Source: an uncultured Psychrobacter sp. (GTDB lineage Bacteria; Pseudomonadota; Gammaproteobacteria; Pseudomonadales; Moraxellaceae). From it: a stretch of 64,000 nucleotides of DNA. Below, one piece after another: positions 1 through 9,706 of the stretch (position 1 is its first letter; the number at the start of each line of letters is the position of its first letter). The notes under the pieces are model-generated. The model saw nothing but the letters and a program-made list of their open reading frames with translations, did not search any database and was not told the DNA's origin. The position numbers and the translations under genes were made by a program. Location of the stretch: the NCBI RefSeq assembly GCF_947495825.1, contig NZ_CANMAH010000005.1:1-64000 (forward strand), written 5' to 3'.

Positions 1-106
1 GTACTTTTTTACTTAGTTTACAACGGGTTATCTTCATAAAAGTAGTCTAGCATAGTGCTTATCTACTACAGCCCCTTAAATAATTGATGTAGGGTATCGT
101 TCAACC

Positions 107-1048
107 ATGAAAAAACCAATGCAGACGCTACCGAAGATTACCCTTAAGCAATTGGCCGTATTTGTCAGTATTTATCAGACGGGTAGTACTAGCCTTGCCA
201 GCGAAGCGCTGCATCTATCACAGTCGGCAGTCAGTAGTGCATTGACCGAACTAGAGGCGCGCCTACAAATGCCTTTATTTGAGCGAGTAGGGCGCAGGCT
301 TAATCAGCATCCAAATGCTCATCCTGTTTATGTACAAGCACAAGCAATCTTAGGGCAGTCATTAACGCTTGAGCATTATCATAAGTATCAAGCAGGGCAG
401 ATTCACGTTGGTGCAAGTACGACTATTGGCAATTATGTATTGCCACCGCTGCTAGCTCGGCTGTATAAAGCGCTGCCAGAGGCCAATGTCGATATGTATA
501 TTGCTAACACCCAAGAGGTCGTCAGTGAGGTTGAGCAGTTAAATATTGATATTGCTTTAGTCGAAGGTATGCCGCGTCCAACAGATATAAAGGTCATTGA
601 GCAGCGAGAATGGCGTACAGATACTCTAGTCATATTTGCGAAAAGTAACAGTAAATGGCTAACCGATTGGGCTGAGTATAGTGAAGATGAGCATTGTTAT
701 AAGTTGACTATAGAACAGCTAGCGAAATTACCATTATTGGTACGTGAAGCAGGTTCGGGTACGCGGCAGATTATCGATGAACAATTACTTAAGTATCTGC
801 CAGATGCCGAAGTCGTTATGGCGATTCAGCAGTCAGAGGCGATTAAAAATATGGTCAATGCTGATATTGGGCTTGGTTGCCTATCGCAGCATGTGATTGA
901 GGCCGAGTTGGTAGCGCAAAAGCTGGTACAAGTAAAGGTGGCAGGCATTGATCTGTCACGGACATGGTGGTTGGTCTGGCACAAGGCCCGTCATCAAAGC
1001 CCAATCTGGCAGACTTTTATAGATATCATCCAAGAACAAGGTAATTAG
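107..1048 (+). CDS. LysR-family transcriptional regulator
   Basis: This 313-residue protein has the usual LysR length and layout. Residues about 12-70 form the winged helix-turn-helix, with the typical run LAVFVSIYQTGS, the SQSAVSSAL recognition helix and the MPLFERVGRR wing. Residues about 95-305 look like the two-lobed periplasmic-binding-type effector domain, including the GASTTIGNYVLPPLLARL start seen in CysB/CbbR-like members. The gene starts at an ATG and is followed by a bidirectional terminator. The convergent neighbours are two universal stress proteins, which give no direct hint of the effector. The divergent partner that LysR proteins often control would lie left of the window. The family call is firm; the effector is unknown. 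Confidence 0.93.
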   Translation: MKKPMQTLPKITLKQLAVFVSIYQTGSTSLASEALHLSQSAVSSALTELEARLQMPLFERVGRRLNQHPNAHPVYVQAQAILGQSLTLEHYHKYQAGQIHVGASTTIGNYVLPPLLARLYKALPEANVDMYIANTQEVVSEVEQLNIDIALVEGMPRPTDIKVIEQREWRTDTLVIFAKSNSKWLTDWAEYSEDEHCYKLTIEQLAKLPLLVREAGSGTRQIIDEQLLKYLPDAEVVMAIQQSEAIKNMVNADIGLGCLSQHVIEAELVAQKLVQVKVAGIDLSRTWWLVWHKARHQSPIWQTFIDIIQEQGN

Positions 1049-1066
1049 AGATACAGTGTAATCATT

Positions 1067-1108
1067 AAAAAAGCGCAGCGTAGACAAGTAGCCACAGTGC
1101 GCTTTTTT
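1067..1108. terminator. Bidirectional intrinsic terminator
   Basis: Arms AAAAAAGCGCA (1067-1077) and TGCGCTTTTTT (1098-1108) pair perfectly over 11 bp around a 20-nt loop. A and T runs on both sides fit termination of the lysR gene (+) and the convergent uspA gene (-). Confidence 0.8.
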
Positions 1109-1149
1109 ATTTATTAATGAGCTAACAAGCAGTATCTGCGTTAGCTTCA

Positions 1150-1617
1150 TTAGCTACGTTTTGATACTGGCTTATCAAGCCTGACGACCAAACTGTCACA
1201 GGGTACGTTTGGCAAAATATTATCTGCAGTTGCGCCGCTGAGCCATGCTGCAATACCATGGCGCTCATGACGACCGATAACCAGCAGATCAACATCATTT
1301 TTATGGCAATAATTGACGATACCTTCGCTATTAGAGATGGCCGTCGTTACTTGAGAATTTACCGCATTTAATTTGTTGCGCTCTAAAAACTGGGCTAGTT
1401 TTGCCCGCGCTTCTTGGCAGCGCTCATCATCAATCTCATCATATAGGCTTGAGGCAGGTACCAATTCATAACCGAAGCCGACCATGGTATCTTTGACGAT
1501 GTGCAATACCGATAGCTTGGAGCCAGGACGATTATCAACGATGCGTTTGGCTTTTTGAGCCACTATATCGGCATCGGCTAATAAGTCAGTGACTAGTAAA
1601 ATATGTTGGTAACTCAT
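1150..1617 (-). CDS. Universal stress protein, UspA family (copy 1)
   Basis: A 155-residue single-domain Usp protein. It opens with MSYQHILLVTDL, the usual first beta strand, and ends with the block IGRHERHG..GATADNIL..CDSLVV, which corresponds to the nucleotide-binding loop and last strand of the fold. I chose the ATG at 1617 because GAGGAG lies just upstream; an earlier in-frame start would add about 29 residues with no family similarity. It lies downstream of a close paralogue (1785-2246) in the same direction and probably arose by tandem duplication. These are soluble cytoplasmic proteins with a role in stress survival; the exact partner is not known. Confidence 0.92.
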   Translation of the reverse strand: MSYQHILLVTDLLADADIVAQKAKRIVDNRPGSKLSVLHIVKDTMVGFGYELVPASSLYDEIDDERCQEARAKLAQFLERNKLNAVNSQVTTAISNSEGIVNYCHKNDVDLLVIGRHERHGIAAWLSGATADNILPNVPCDSLVVRLDKPVSKRS

Positions 1618-1784
1618 GAGGGTCTCCTCGTAGCAAGTAGTCTTAACTATAGCACTACTAGTGACTGCTGTTAAGTAGTAGATTTTGCTCTTTAAAGGCA
1701 TCACTCAAACTAATAATGCATACAATTTAACAGCATTTAATCAGCTGCAACCGCTTAACAAATGGCCGCATGACTATGCTAGTC

Positions 1785-2246
1785 TCACTCAAGCACTGGT
1801 TGATCAAGCTTGACCACCAAGCTATCGCACGGAGCGTTAGGCAAGATGTTATCTGCCGTTGCTCCAACCAACCATGCAGCGATTCCATGACGCTCATGAC
1901 GTCCGATAATCAGCAAATCAACGTTTTTTTCATGACAGTAATTGACGATACCTTTATCGTTGGAGATGGCAGCAGTCACCTCAGAGTTGACCGCTTGTAA
2001 GTTATTACGTTCAAGAAAGAGCGCAAGCTTGGTTCGTGCTTTTTGCCAGTGCTCACCATCGACATCACCTGACAGGCTAGACGCTGGCACCAACTCATAA
2101 CCGAAACGTACCATATCGTCCTCAACAATATGGAGTACTGACAATTTAGCTTCAGGAGAGCCTGCAAGGATACGTTTGGCTCTTTGGGCGACTATATCGG
2201 CATCAGATAGCAAGTCGGTAACCAATAAAATATGTTGGTAGCTCAT
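1785..2246 (-). CDS. Universal stress protein, UspA family (copy 2)
   Basis: A 153-residue paralogue of the neighbouring Usp protein. The two match almost residue for residue through long stretches, for example MSYQHILLVTDLL, FGYELVPASSL, GIVNYCH and IGRHERHGIAAWL. The GATADNIL loop and the C-terminal CDSLVV strand are present. It is the upstream member of the pair, with a 167-nt gap before copy 1, so the two may be transcribed together or from separate promoters. Differences cluster in the middle (residues about 28-35 and 63-75). The duplication makes dosage or partner specialisation possible, but the sequence does not show which. Confidence 0.92.
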   Translation of the reverse strand: MSYQHILLVTDLLSDADIVAQRAKRILAGSPEAKLSVLHIVEDDMVRFGYELVPASSLSGDVDGEHWQKARTKLALFLERNNLQAVNSEVTAAISNDKGIVNYCHEKNVDLLIIGRHERHGIAAWLVGATADNILPNAPCDSLVVKLDQPVLE

Positions 2247-2547
2247 AGTGTGCTCCTATTAATGGATATCTTAATATTAGCAGTGCTGACTATCTTTGTT
2301 AAGGGTCAAAGCCATATTTTGATTGTGGTATTGTTACGTCAATGAGGGTTTAGCGTTTATGGACTTGACTTATCAATGCTAAAGCCCCATCTATAAGCGC
2401 TAAGTCAATTTTTAAATAATTCGCTGATAACCCATATTTGATCACTAAATTTTAAAGATATTTGGCACAGTTTTGAGGTTAGACTCTCTTATTTACCCAG
2501 CTCAATGGGGCGCTATCTACATTATACTATAAGCTATAAGGACAACT
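2247..2547. other. Intergenic region upstream of the M16 protease
   Basis: An AT-rich divergent gap of about 300 bases between uspA copy 2 and the protease gene. It must hold the promoters of both, but I see no convincing -35/-10 pair, operator or hairpin. No coding signal is present. Confidence 0.6.
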
Positions 2548-5500
2548 ATGACTGACACACCGTTTACCGCTGACTTAACGTTGCATCCAGCGTTTGAGCT
2601 GATTGAGCATCGCCATGTTGAAGCACTATCAATGGATGTGCTGATCAGTCAGCACATCAAAACTGGCGCGATGCATTATCATTTAGCGCATCCAAGTGAC
2701 GAAAATGCGTTTTTGGTGGGTTTTCGCACCCAGCCTATGGATTCAAAAGGTGAAGCGCATATCTTAGAGCATGTGGCCTTATGTGGCTCTGAGAAGTTCC
2801 CGGTACGTGATCCGTTCTTTTCGATGATTAAGCGCTCATTAAATACGTTTATGAATGCGATGACCGCTGCTGATTGGACAGCGTATCCGTACGCCACCCA
2901 AAATAAAAACGATTACTTTAACTTGCTTGCAGTCTATCTTGATGCGTCGTTTTTCCCCAATATTCATCCGCTTGATTTTGCCCAAGAAGGTATCCGTGTT
3001 GAGCTTGACGAAAATGATAAGCCGCAGTTTAAGGGCATCGTCTTTAATGAGATGAAGGGCGCGATGAGTGGCGAGATTGACCAGTTATATCATACGGTCG
3101 CGCATCATTTGTTCCCAACGACGACGTATCATTATAATTCAGGCGGCGATCCTGCTGATATCCCAGACTTGACGCATCCTGAACTGGTTGAGTTTCACCG
3201 CAGTCATTATCACCCATCAAACAGCGTGATTATGAGCTTTGGTAATATTCCAGTAGCTGAGACCCAAGCGAAAATCCATGACGATGCTTTGAGCCAATTT
3301 GAAGCAGGTAAAAAGCATGTGTCACGCCCAGAGCAGCGCCTGTCTGCACCGATTAGCGCGGTTGATACTTATACCGCTGACGAGGCCGGTCCTGATCAGA
3401 CCCATCACGTGGTGGCATGGTTACTGCCATCGATTACCGATCCCAAGCAGCGTTTGGCTCTGCGCTTATTAGAAGGCGTGTTGGTTGAGCACTCAGGTTC
3501 GCCATTACGTGCGTATCTCGACAGTCATCCACTGGGCAAGGCACCAAGTCCATTATTAGGGCTCGATGACAGTCATTACGAGATGGTTTTTTATACCGGT
3601 CTACGTGGTTCAAACCCTGAGCATGCCGAAGCGGTAGAGCAGGGTATTATTGATTTGCTGACTGAAGTTGCGAGTAAACCAATCGATGATGAAACCATTG
3701 AAACTATCTTGCACCAAATCGAGATCGATCAGCGCCATATCGGCGGTGATAGCATTCCTTACGGTCTAAATTTGATGTTAGAAGGCTTTAGCACCGCCAT
3801 TCATGATGGCAATCCTATTGATGTCTGGGAGGTCGATGAGCATCTACAGTGGTTACGTGAACAGGTAAAAGATAAGCAGTGGCTGCCTAATTTAATTAAA
3901 CAGCATTTACTCGATAACCAGCATCGTGTCCGCGTGACACTAACGCCAGATAGTGAAAAATCAGCCCGTCTGGCAGCAGCTGAGCAGACCCGTCTTGATA
4001 CCATCGCCATGGATTTGACCGCTGATGATAAAGATATCTTGCACAAGCAAGCGCTTGATCTAGCAGCGCGTCAAACTGCACCTGATGATGTCAGCCTCTT
4101 GCCAAAAGTTGGCCTAGAAGACGTACCAGCGGATATCAGCTTTAAGCAAGGCACACAAAAGCCTGTGCGTTTAAGCGGGCAAGACAGCACCTTGTTTGAG
4201 TATGAAGCAGGTACCAATGGCTTATATTATTATCAAGTCATTGTGCCGTTGACTGATGCGATCGGTGAGCATAACCGTGATGAGCTACCCGTCAATGAAG
4301 TGATTAATCATCCACTGCTGCCCATTTATTTAAGTTTACTGTCTGAGCTGGGTACGGACTCCTTGAGTGCTCATGAGCTGCAAGCTAAGCAAGCTGCGCA
4401 TTCATCAGGCGTGACAGCGCGTATTAGCCAACGTACCAGTATTGATGATGGCCAATCTATCAGTAGCTATTTTGTCGTAGCAACGCGTGCGCTAAACCGT
4501 AAGCCTGAAGCGATTGAGCTGCTCAAAGAAGTCATGGAGCATAGCGTCTTTACCGAGCATGACCGTATCAAAGAAATCTTGCAGCAGCGTCAAGCCAGCT
4601 GGCAATCGAACCTTGCAGGATCGGGCCACGCTTATGCCATGCAAACTGCCAGTCGTGGTATGAGTCGCCAAGCGCAGCTAGAATATGTGCGTAGTGGCCT
4701 GCCAGCACTCAATGCGCTGAAAGCGTTTTTGACGCAGGCAAGTACGGATGAGGCGCAGTGGGACAAGTTGGCAAGCAGCTTGATGGACTTGCATCAGCGT
4801 TTGATTAGCTTACCCAAACATGCCGTTATCGTTTGTGAAGCGGAGCAAACCGAACGCTTAAGCAACTTGATTGTCGATAGCTGGAAAGACAGCCGTGCTC
4901 CAGAGCTGGCTGAAAAGTTGAAAAGTTCTGATGCTGGTATTGAAGATAATATCCCAAGCGAGTTTGCAGACTTGCAACTTGATCCAGCATTAAATGGCGA
5001 ACAAGACCCTACGGGAGCGATAGAAAGCGGTACTACTGCTGATGTTGAAGATTTAGCATGGCTAGTACCGACCAATGTCTACCATAATGCTAGCGCGTAT
5101 AGCGTACCAGCGGCAGATCATCCAGATACTGCAGCGCTTATGGTATTAGCACCTTACTTGCGTAATGGGTACTTGCATAGTGCTATTCGCGAGCGCGGCG
5201 GTGCTTATGGTGGCGGTGCTGGCTACGATGCCAATGCTTGCGCATTTAAGTTCTTTAGCTATCGCGATCCGCATTGTGCCGAAACTTTTGCGCACTTTGA
5301 CGCCAGTATTGAGTGGTTGCTAAACGAGCCACAAACGGCTGAACAGCTAGAAGAAGCTATCCTAGGAATTATCTCAGGTATGGACAAGCCAGGCTCTCCA
5401 GCGGGTGAAGCGATTAAAGCTTGTTTTGCTGATCTCCATCAGCGTAGTGCAGACTGGCAACGTAAGATGCGTGCCGCGATTTTGGCAGTGACGGTCGAGG

Positions 5501-5625
5501 ATTTACAGCGCGTAGCCAAGCAATACCTGCAAGGACAACAGCATGTACGTGCGGTACTAGCGCCCTACGATAAAGAAGACAGTGTCAAAGATTTGGGCTT
5601 TAAAGTTTGTAAAATTAAAAGCTAG
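2548..5625 (+). CDS. M16C-family zinc metalloprotease (PreP-like)
   Basis: This 1025-residue protein matches the length and layout of presequence-protease-type M16C peptidases, in which two homologous halves close around a peptide. The inverted zinc motif HxxEH is at residues 71-75 (HILEH), and the second glutamate lies in GIVFNEMKG near residue 168. The C-terminal half carries the substrate-binding RERGGAYGGGAGYD segment typical of the inactive partner domain. No signal peptide is visible, so the enzyme should act in the cytoplasm on short unfolded peptides. The ATG follows AAGGACAACT. A strong hairpin terminator follows the stop codon. The family call is very secure; the natural substrate is not known. 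Confidence 0.95.
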   Translation: MTDTPFTADLTLHPAFELIEHRHVEALSMDVLISQHIKTGAMHYHLAHPSDENAFLVGFRTQPMDSKGEAHILEHVALCGSEKFPVRDPFFSMIKRSLNTFMNAMTAADWTAYPYATQNKNDYFNLLAVYLDASFFPNIHPLDFAQEGIRVELDENDKPQFKGIVFNEMKGAMSGEIDQLYHTVAHHLFPTTTYHYNSGGDPADIPDLTHPELVEFHRSHYHPSNSVIMSFGNIPVAETQAKIHDDALSQFEAGKKHVSRPEQRLSAPISAVDTYTADEAGPDQTHHVVAWLLPSITDPKQRLALRLLEGVLVEHSGSPLRAYLDSHPLGKAPSPLLGLDDSHYEMVFYTGLRGSNPEHAEAVEQGIIDLLTEVASKPIDDETIETILHQIEIDQRHIGGDSIPYGLNLMLEGFSTAIHDGNPIDVWEVDEHLQWLREQVKDKQWLPNLIKQHLLDNQHRVRVTLTPDSEKSARLAAAEQTRLDTIAMDLTADDKDILHKQALDLAARQTAPDDVSLLPKVGLEDVPADISFKQGTQKPVRLSGQDSTLFEYEAGTNGLYYYQVIVPLTDAIGEHNRDELPVNEVINHPLLPIYLSLLSELGTDSLSAHELQAKQAAHSSGVTARISQRTSIDDGQSISSYFVVATRALNRKPEAIELLKEVMEHSVFTEHDRIKEILQQRQASWQSNLAGSGHAYAMQTASRGMSRQAQLEYVRSGLPALNALKAFLTQASTDEAQWDKLASSLMDLHQRLISLPKHAVIVCEAEQTERLSNLIVDSWKDSRAPELAEKLKSSDAGIEDNIPSEFADLQLDPALNGEQDPTGAIESGTTADVEDLAWLVPTNVYHNASAYSVPAADHPDTAALMVLAPYLRNGYLHSAIRERGGAYGGGAGYDANACAFKFFSYRDPHCAETFAHFDASIEWLLNEPQTAEQLEEAILGIISGMDKPGSPAGEAIKACFADLHQRSADWQRKMRAAILAVTVEDLQRVAKQYLQGQQHVRAVLAPYDKEDSVKDLGFKVCKIKS

Positions 5626-5660
5626 AGCAGTAGAGGCTAAAAGATAGTAAGTAGTATACA

Positions 5661-5690
5661 AAAAGCCAAGCGTAATGCTTGGCTTTTGTT
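5661..5690. terminator. Bidirectional intrinsic terminator
   Basis: Arms AAAAGCCAAGC (5661-5671) and GCTTGGCTTTT (5677-5687) form an 11-bp stem with a 5-nt loop. It sits between the convergent protease gene (+) and the Nudix gene (-) and can serve both. Confidence 0.85.
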
Positions 5691-5704
5691 ATCTCGCCTC
5701 TGAT

Positions 5705-6268
5705 TTAATAGCGCTTGATACTTTGATCTTTACCAATAAGGTCTTGATGAATAGGAAAGTCAGACAAATCATCGAACTGCTTACGATCTGCAAAATAGCT
5801 GGTCAATGTACGGCGTACTGCCTCAAAAGCAATATTGTCCCATGGAATGTCTTCTTCACTAAACAAAGCACAGTCCAAGCTTTCAGAACCAATACCGTAA
5901 GCACCATCCTTTAGATTAGTCAAATAAATACTGTAGATTTGGCCAATATCTGGAATGTCATAAATACAGTACAAATGAGGATTAAGGACAACGGCGTCGG
6001 CTTCTTCAAAGCTTTCTCTTGCGGCACCTTCAGCCATGGTTTCACCATTTTCCATAAAGCCTGCTGGTATGGTCCACAAGCCATATTGAGGCTCGATAGC
6101 ACGGCGACATAGCAGTACTCTGTCTTTGTGTACTACCAAAGAGCCACAAATTACCTTTGGGTTTTCGTAGTGAATGTAGCCACAGTTTGGGCATACCAGA
6201 CGCGGTACATTATCAGTAGCTGGTATCTTGCGTTCTGCTTCATGACCACATGCTAGACAATAGCGCAT
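5705..6268 (-). CDS. Nudix hydrolase with N-terminal zinc ribbon
   Basis: A 187-residue protein. Cysteines C4, C7, C26 and C29 form two CxxC pairs of a zinc ribbon like that of NudC-type NADH pyrophosphatases. The Nudix box starts at G70 (GFMENGE) and continues to RESFEEAD; the catalytic REUxEE core is intact, though the usual glycine after the box glutamates is an aspartate (D91). The family cleaves nucleoside diphosphates linked to another moiety. It lacks the extra N-terminal domain of full-length NudC, so NADH specificity is only a possibility. It stands alone, facing the M16 protease gene. Confidence 0.9.
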   Translation of the reverse strand: MRYCLACGHEAERKIPATDNVPRLVCPNCGYIHYENPKVICGSLVVHKDRVLLCRRAIEPQYGLWTIPAGFMENGETMAEGAARESFEEADAVVLNPHLYCIYDIPDIGQIYSIYLTNLKDGAYGIGSESLDCALFSEEDIPWDNIAFEAVRRTLTSYFADRKQFDDLSDFPIHQDLIGKDQSIKRY

Positions 6269-6655
6269 ATCAACTGCCTTATTTTGATGAAATAAAAAAG
6301 TGGTAAAAGTTGCTGATTTTTAGGATATTTTTATCGACATAGTGCTTGTAGCTTTTATAAGTATAGCCAAAGGGTATGACTTTAGGTCTAAACACTATTT
6401 TAAGCTTAAACGTTGCCTTAAGTACGTTGTTTTAAGATAGCATAAAATAAGGCTATGCTGAATAATGGTAACATGAACACGTCATTTATCCGCAATAGAG
6501 CAAACATGACTCAGATATTACGTTAGTTATTTACCCATATAAGATATGACTGACTTTATAAAGAATAGCCAGTCACGTAAAAGTGGGGTAGTGATGAGCA
6601 GACTGCGCTAATCTAAGCTACAAAGAACGATATGGCTTAGCATGACCTAGCAACA
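6269..6655. other. Intergenic region, no gene seen
   Basis: This 387-nt AT-rich stretch lies between the start of the Nudix gene (-) and the end of the HPP gene (-). I find no supported ORF, RNA gene or strong terminator. The promoter of the Nudix gene should lie in its left part, but I cannot fix its position. Confidence 0.55.
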
Positions 6656-7171
6656 CTACCAATATCTTGGATAATGCCTGTCTCTACCGATATTGTTATA
6701 AATGAGGGCAACGACGACCAAGGCGAGCGCGCCTACCAGTGTTGGGGTGACCAAAAAATGCCATTTGACACCGCCAAGCATGACAATTAGTGGATTTGAG
6801 CCTGCAGGCGGATGCGGTACCCGAAACAATAGCATAAGTGCAATGGCAGTACCGACAGCGAGTGCCAAGCTCCACCACTCAATACCAAATATCGTCATAA
6901 ATGATAGTCCCGTAAAAGTGGTAATAAAATGACCACCAACAATGTTTCTTGGCTGAGCGAATGGGCTTTCTGGATAAGCAAAAATAAGCAAACAGCTGGC
7001 ACCAAATGAGCCCAAAATCATAGCAACATTTTGCCAATTGCCAATCAATGCCAAGGCGGCGGTTGCTAATGTACCGCCCAGCCAAGCCAGTCCAATGATA
7101 ACTAAGGGCAGTCTTTGCGGGCAATCATCGATTCTGCCTTGCATTTTATTCAACGAAAAAATCTTATTCAC
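6656..7171 (-). CDS. HPP-family integral membrane protein
   Basis: A 171-residue hydrophobic protein with about four to five membrane segments. The family-defining HPPAGSNPL motif is present near residue 120, and GSFGASCLLIFAYPESPFAQPRN matches the conserved first-loop pattern of the family in spirit. The likely start is a GTG at 7171, since AGGAAG lies five bases upstream; an internal ATG at residue 10 is an alternative. Some HPP proteins have been linked to nitrite transport in chloroplasts and cyanobacteria, but nothing next to this gene supports that here. It is monocistronic and divergent from a NudL-type Nudix gene. Confidence 0.88.
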   Translation of the reverse strand: MNKIFSLNKMQGRIDDCPQRLPLVIIGLAWLGGTLATAALALIGNWQNVAMILGSFGASCLLIFAYPESPFAQPRNIVGGHFITTFTGLSFMTIFGIEWWSLALAVGTAIALMLLFRVPHPPAGSNPLIVMLGGVKWHFLVTPTLVGALALVVVALIYNNIGRDRHYPRYW

Positions 7172-7302
7172 TAGCGCTTCCTAAATACTATACTGATAAA
7201 TTTAGTGACTTGATTTACGATAAGTCTTCTTCTTTTTGAGATTTTTTATAGAAAACCTGACTGATTGATACTTAACCATGATAAAGATATAGGCCGATTA
7301 TA

Positions 7303-8040
7303 ATGTTAATACCTTCGCAGTCTGCACAATTCGATAAACTGTCAGTCGCTGTCCCCACGTTTATTCGTCATCCTACGCTCAGAACATTGGCTGAGCGAGT
7401 ACAGCATGAGACTTTAAATGCTGTCACCAGCCCAGCGGTATATCATTCTTACAATACCTCCCGCAGTGCTCGTATTTTGGACAGTCTATACCAAACGCCA
7501 ATCGCCGATGCGTCGATATTGGTGGCCATTACTCATGAGCGCCATCCTAAGCTATTACTGACACGTCGCGCCGCCCATATGAATAGTCATGCAGGGGAGG
7601 TCTCCTGTGCTGGTGGTAAGTATGAAGTAGGTGACGGCAACAATGTTGTCACAGCCTTACGTGAAGCTTGCGAGGAGACGGCGTTACCACCAAATAAAGT
7701 GCAGCTACTGGGTCAATTACCTATTCAAACCTCTAAAAGCGGCATGAGTGTGCGTCCAATCGTGGCGCTCATTACTCCAGGTTTAGTATTGGTGCCTGAG
7801 ATGGGAGAGATATCACGCATCTTTTGGGCAGATTTTGAAACCTTGCTTACTCAGCCAACTGTAGAATATGCAGTAGAGTATGCGATGCAAGATCAAGTTG
7901 CGACGATGCTTACGCCCAGCTGGCAAGTAGATGGTGAGACAGTATGGGGGCTAACAGGACGCGTCATCGCAAGTCTACTAGAAACTGGGTTTGATCGGCA
8001 GCTTGAATGGTATTACCGCATACAAGACAGCAGACTATAA
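7303..8040 (+). CDS. Nudix hydrolase, CoA pyrophosphatase (NudL-like)
   Basis: A 245-residue protein whose central part (about residues 70-190) is a Nudix domain of the NudL/YeaB type. It has SILVAITHE, LLTRRAAHMNSHAGEVSCAGG and then TALREACEET. The GG..D pattern before the box is characteristic of enzymes that split coenzyme A into 3',5'-ADP and phosphopantetheine. The N-terminal 60 residues are extra relative to E. coli NudL and have no recognised domain. A second Nudix enzyme lies 1 kb away on the other strand, but their family types differ, so they are not recent duplicates. The CoA substrate is inferred from family only. Confidence 0.87.
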   Translation: MLIPSQSAQFDKLSVAVPTFIRHPTLRTLAERVQHETLNAVTSPAVYHSYNTSRSARILDSLYQTPIADASILVAITHERHPKLLLTRRAAHMNSHAGEVSCAGGKYEVGDGNNVVTALREACEETALPPNKVQLLGQLPIQTSKSGMSVRPIVALITPGLVLVPEMGEISRIFWADFETLLTQPTVEYAVEYAMQDQVATMLTPSWQVDGETVWGLTGRVIASLLETGFDRQLEWYYRIQDSRL

Positions 8041-8274
8041 AAGTTGTCAGCTTATAAGCGCTTACGTATATTTATCTAATAAAAAAGCATTACTTAGGTT
8101 TTTTGTGGATTTATTATAGTTACTGTTCGTCTTGTTGATAATGCTTTTAGATATTCTATTTACTACTAATAATATTCGCGACCTATAATCGATATTAAAT
8201 AAAGTGGTTACAAGGCTCCATGATGCGTGATTGGTACAAATTTTACTTATTTGTTGTTTGTCAGCTGGCACTTT

Positions 8275-9630
8275 TTATTGATAATAATCATCGTTTTTCT
8301 TTAGCCACCAGTTCATATTATCCTGACGCTTAGCGCGAAACTGCTCAAGCTTGTCAGCAATGCTACTATTGTGCTGGCGGGCTGTATCAAGCGCAAACAA
8401 AATAGGTACTGAGGACAACACCCCGAAACGTATCTTTGATTTGGGCAGATCTAGTCCATCGCCGATATCATCACCGACTAAGGTGCGTGTCACACTGGCA
8501 TTCACCATTTCGACGAAGCGTCCACGTCGATTGTCCTCGCCCATTAACTGACGTGGCAAGTCGTGCAAAGCTTTGGCAAGTGGCCGACCCATCTTAAAGT
8601 CAAGCTGTTGAATAGATAAATAGGTATACAGCCACTCCCAGCACGCAGATTCATCCTTCGGTAAGCGCTGTAAGTCAACGCCCATCCAATAACTGGCAAG
8701 ATTCCACAGATGCAAGATGCCTTCGGCTTCTTCTTTGCTAATACGTGCTCCCAATAACTGCAGTCCGCGCATAATCAATAACGAAAATTGCAAATGGGTA
8801 GCGATCATGTCTGTCTGATTGATGGGAATGCCCCAATAGGCCGTATTCCAAGTACCATCCGGATTATGATGCTGATCGGCATTTGGTATAACACCTTTGG
8901 CCGCGTTGCCTTTGCCTTTGAGTAAGTTTTGCCGTACCAAGGTATGAATTTGGCGGACGTTGATAGACTGTCGCCAGCCCTCAGATCCAATCGCCAAGAC
9001 CTGATCAATAGGCTTGCGGTTATTGCGCGCGCTAGAATCTAGTTGCGGATGTTCAGATACAGCCAGTATATAAGCATAGGTACGCATTAAGCGTGGCAAT
9101 GCATCGTGCATCAAAGCGCCAGTCTGGATGAGCGGTAAGGAGAGAGCAGGGATACTATAGCCTGCCATAAGCGCAACATTACGCAGTAGCCAGATGAGCA
9201 TTAGCGGATAACGGCGATAGGCGACTGCCCCAATCTGTGCAAGCTTGGGATCAAACCAATCAGGATGGCTACTAAATTGCTCGGTTAACAAGCTAAATGA
9301 AGGGTTGGTTGCAAGATTGACGTTTGGCTGGTCATCGATGATGAGTTTTTGTAAAGGTTTTGCAAAACGCACACCGTCAGTTGCTAAGGCATCTGCTAGT
9401 GGGTCCCCAATGTCGTAGCCTGCTACCATCTCGTCTAATAGATTTTGTGAGACAGTAAAGTCTTTAGGTAGCAGGTAACGTCTGATACGGCGCAGAACTT
9501 GTAAATCACTATGATCTGTAATCGTAGTAGTACGCCCATGACGTTGATAGCTCTGTACAGATGCTTTGTCTGATACTAGCGGATCACTAGGCGTAGTAGA
9601 GTCACTTATAGAGGAGTTTTTGGGTTTCAT
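8275..9630 (-). CDS. MpaB-like oxygenase (DUF2236)
   Basis: A 451-residue soluble protein that matches the DUF2236 / ER-bound oxygenase MpaB family. Key segments are GSEGWRQSINVRQIHTLVR around residue 210, WGIPINQTDMIATHLQFS around residue 265 and the following helix EAEGILHLWNLASYWMGVD. The conserved histidines in these segments probably bind a heme-like cofactor, as proposed for the family. The first 40 residues are polar and disordered-looking. In related bacteria such proteins are of unknown role; the fungal member cleaves a prenyl side chain. The gene is flanked by its own 3' gap and by nhaA upstream on the same strand, with hairpins in between. Confidence 0.85.
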   Translation of the reverse strand: MKPKNSSISDSTTPSDPLVSDKASVQSYQRHGRTTTITDHSDLQVLRRIRRYLLPKDFTVSQNLLDEMVAGYDIGDPLADALATDGVRFAKPLQKLIIDDQPNVNLATNPSFSLLTEQFSSHPDWFDPKLAQIGAVAYRRYPLMLIWLLRNVALMAGYSIPALSLPLIQTGALMHDALPRLMRTYAYILAVSEHPQLDSSARNNRKPIDQVLAIGSEGWRQSINVRQIHTLVRQNLLKGKGNAAKGVIPNADQHHNPDGTWNTAYWGIPINQTDMIATHLQFSLLIMRGLQLLGARISKEEAEGILHLWNLASYWMGVDLQRLPKDESACWEWLYTYLSIQQLDFKMGRPLAKALHDLPRQLMGEDNRRGRFVEMVNASVTRTLVGDDIGDGLDLPKSKIRFGVLSSVPILFALDTARQHNSSIADKLEQFRAKRQDNMNWWLKKNDDYYQ

Positions 9631-9647
9631 AATTATAATGTACCATC

Positions 9648-9690
9648 ATGACGGCTGCTAATGGTAATCAGTGGCCATAACAGCCGTCAT
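9648..9690. terminator. Hairpin downstream of nhaA (possible terminator)
   Basis: ATGACGGCTG (9648-9657) pairs with CAGCCGTCAT (9681-9690) around a 23-nt loop. It has no T run, so it is a weak terminator candidate. A second hairpin follows at 9707-9736. Confidence 0.4.
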
Positions 9691-9706
9691 AAACCGTTGG
9701 CGCCTA

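Noticed and set aside
5675..5914. A 79-codon + strand ORF
   Set aside because: It lies antisense to the C-terminal part of the zinc-ribbon Nudix gene and has no ribosome binding site or family motif.
8062..8271. A 69-codon minus-strand ORF downstream of the NudL-like gene
   Set aside because: Composition is that of AT-rich intergenic DNA, there is no ribosome binding site, no recognised motif, and it runs directly into the 3' end of the DUF2236 gene.
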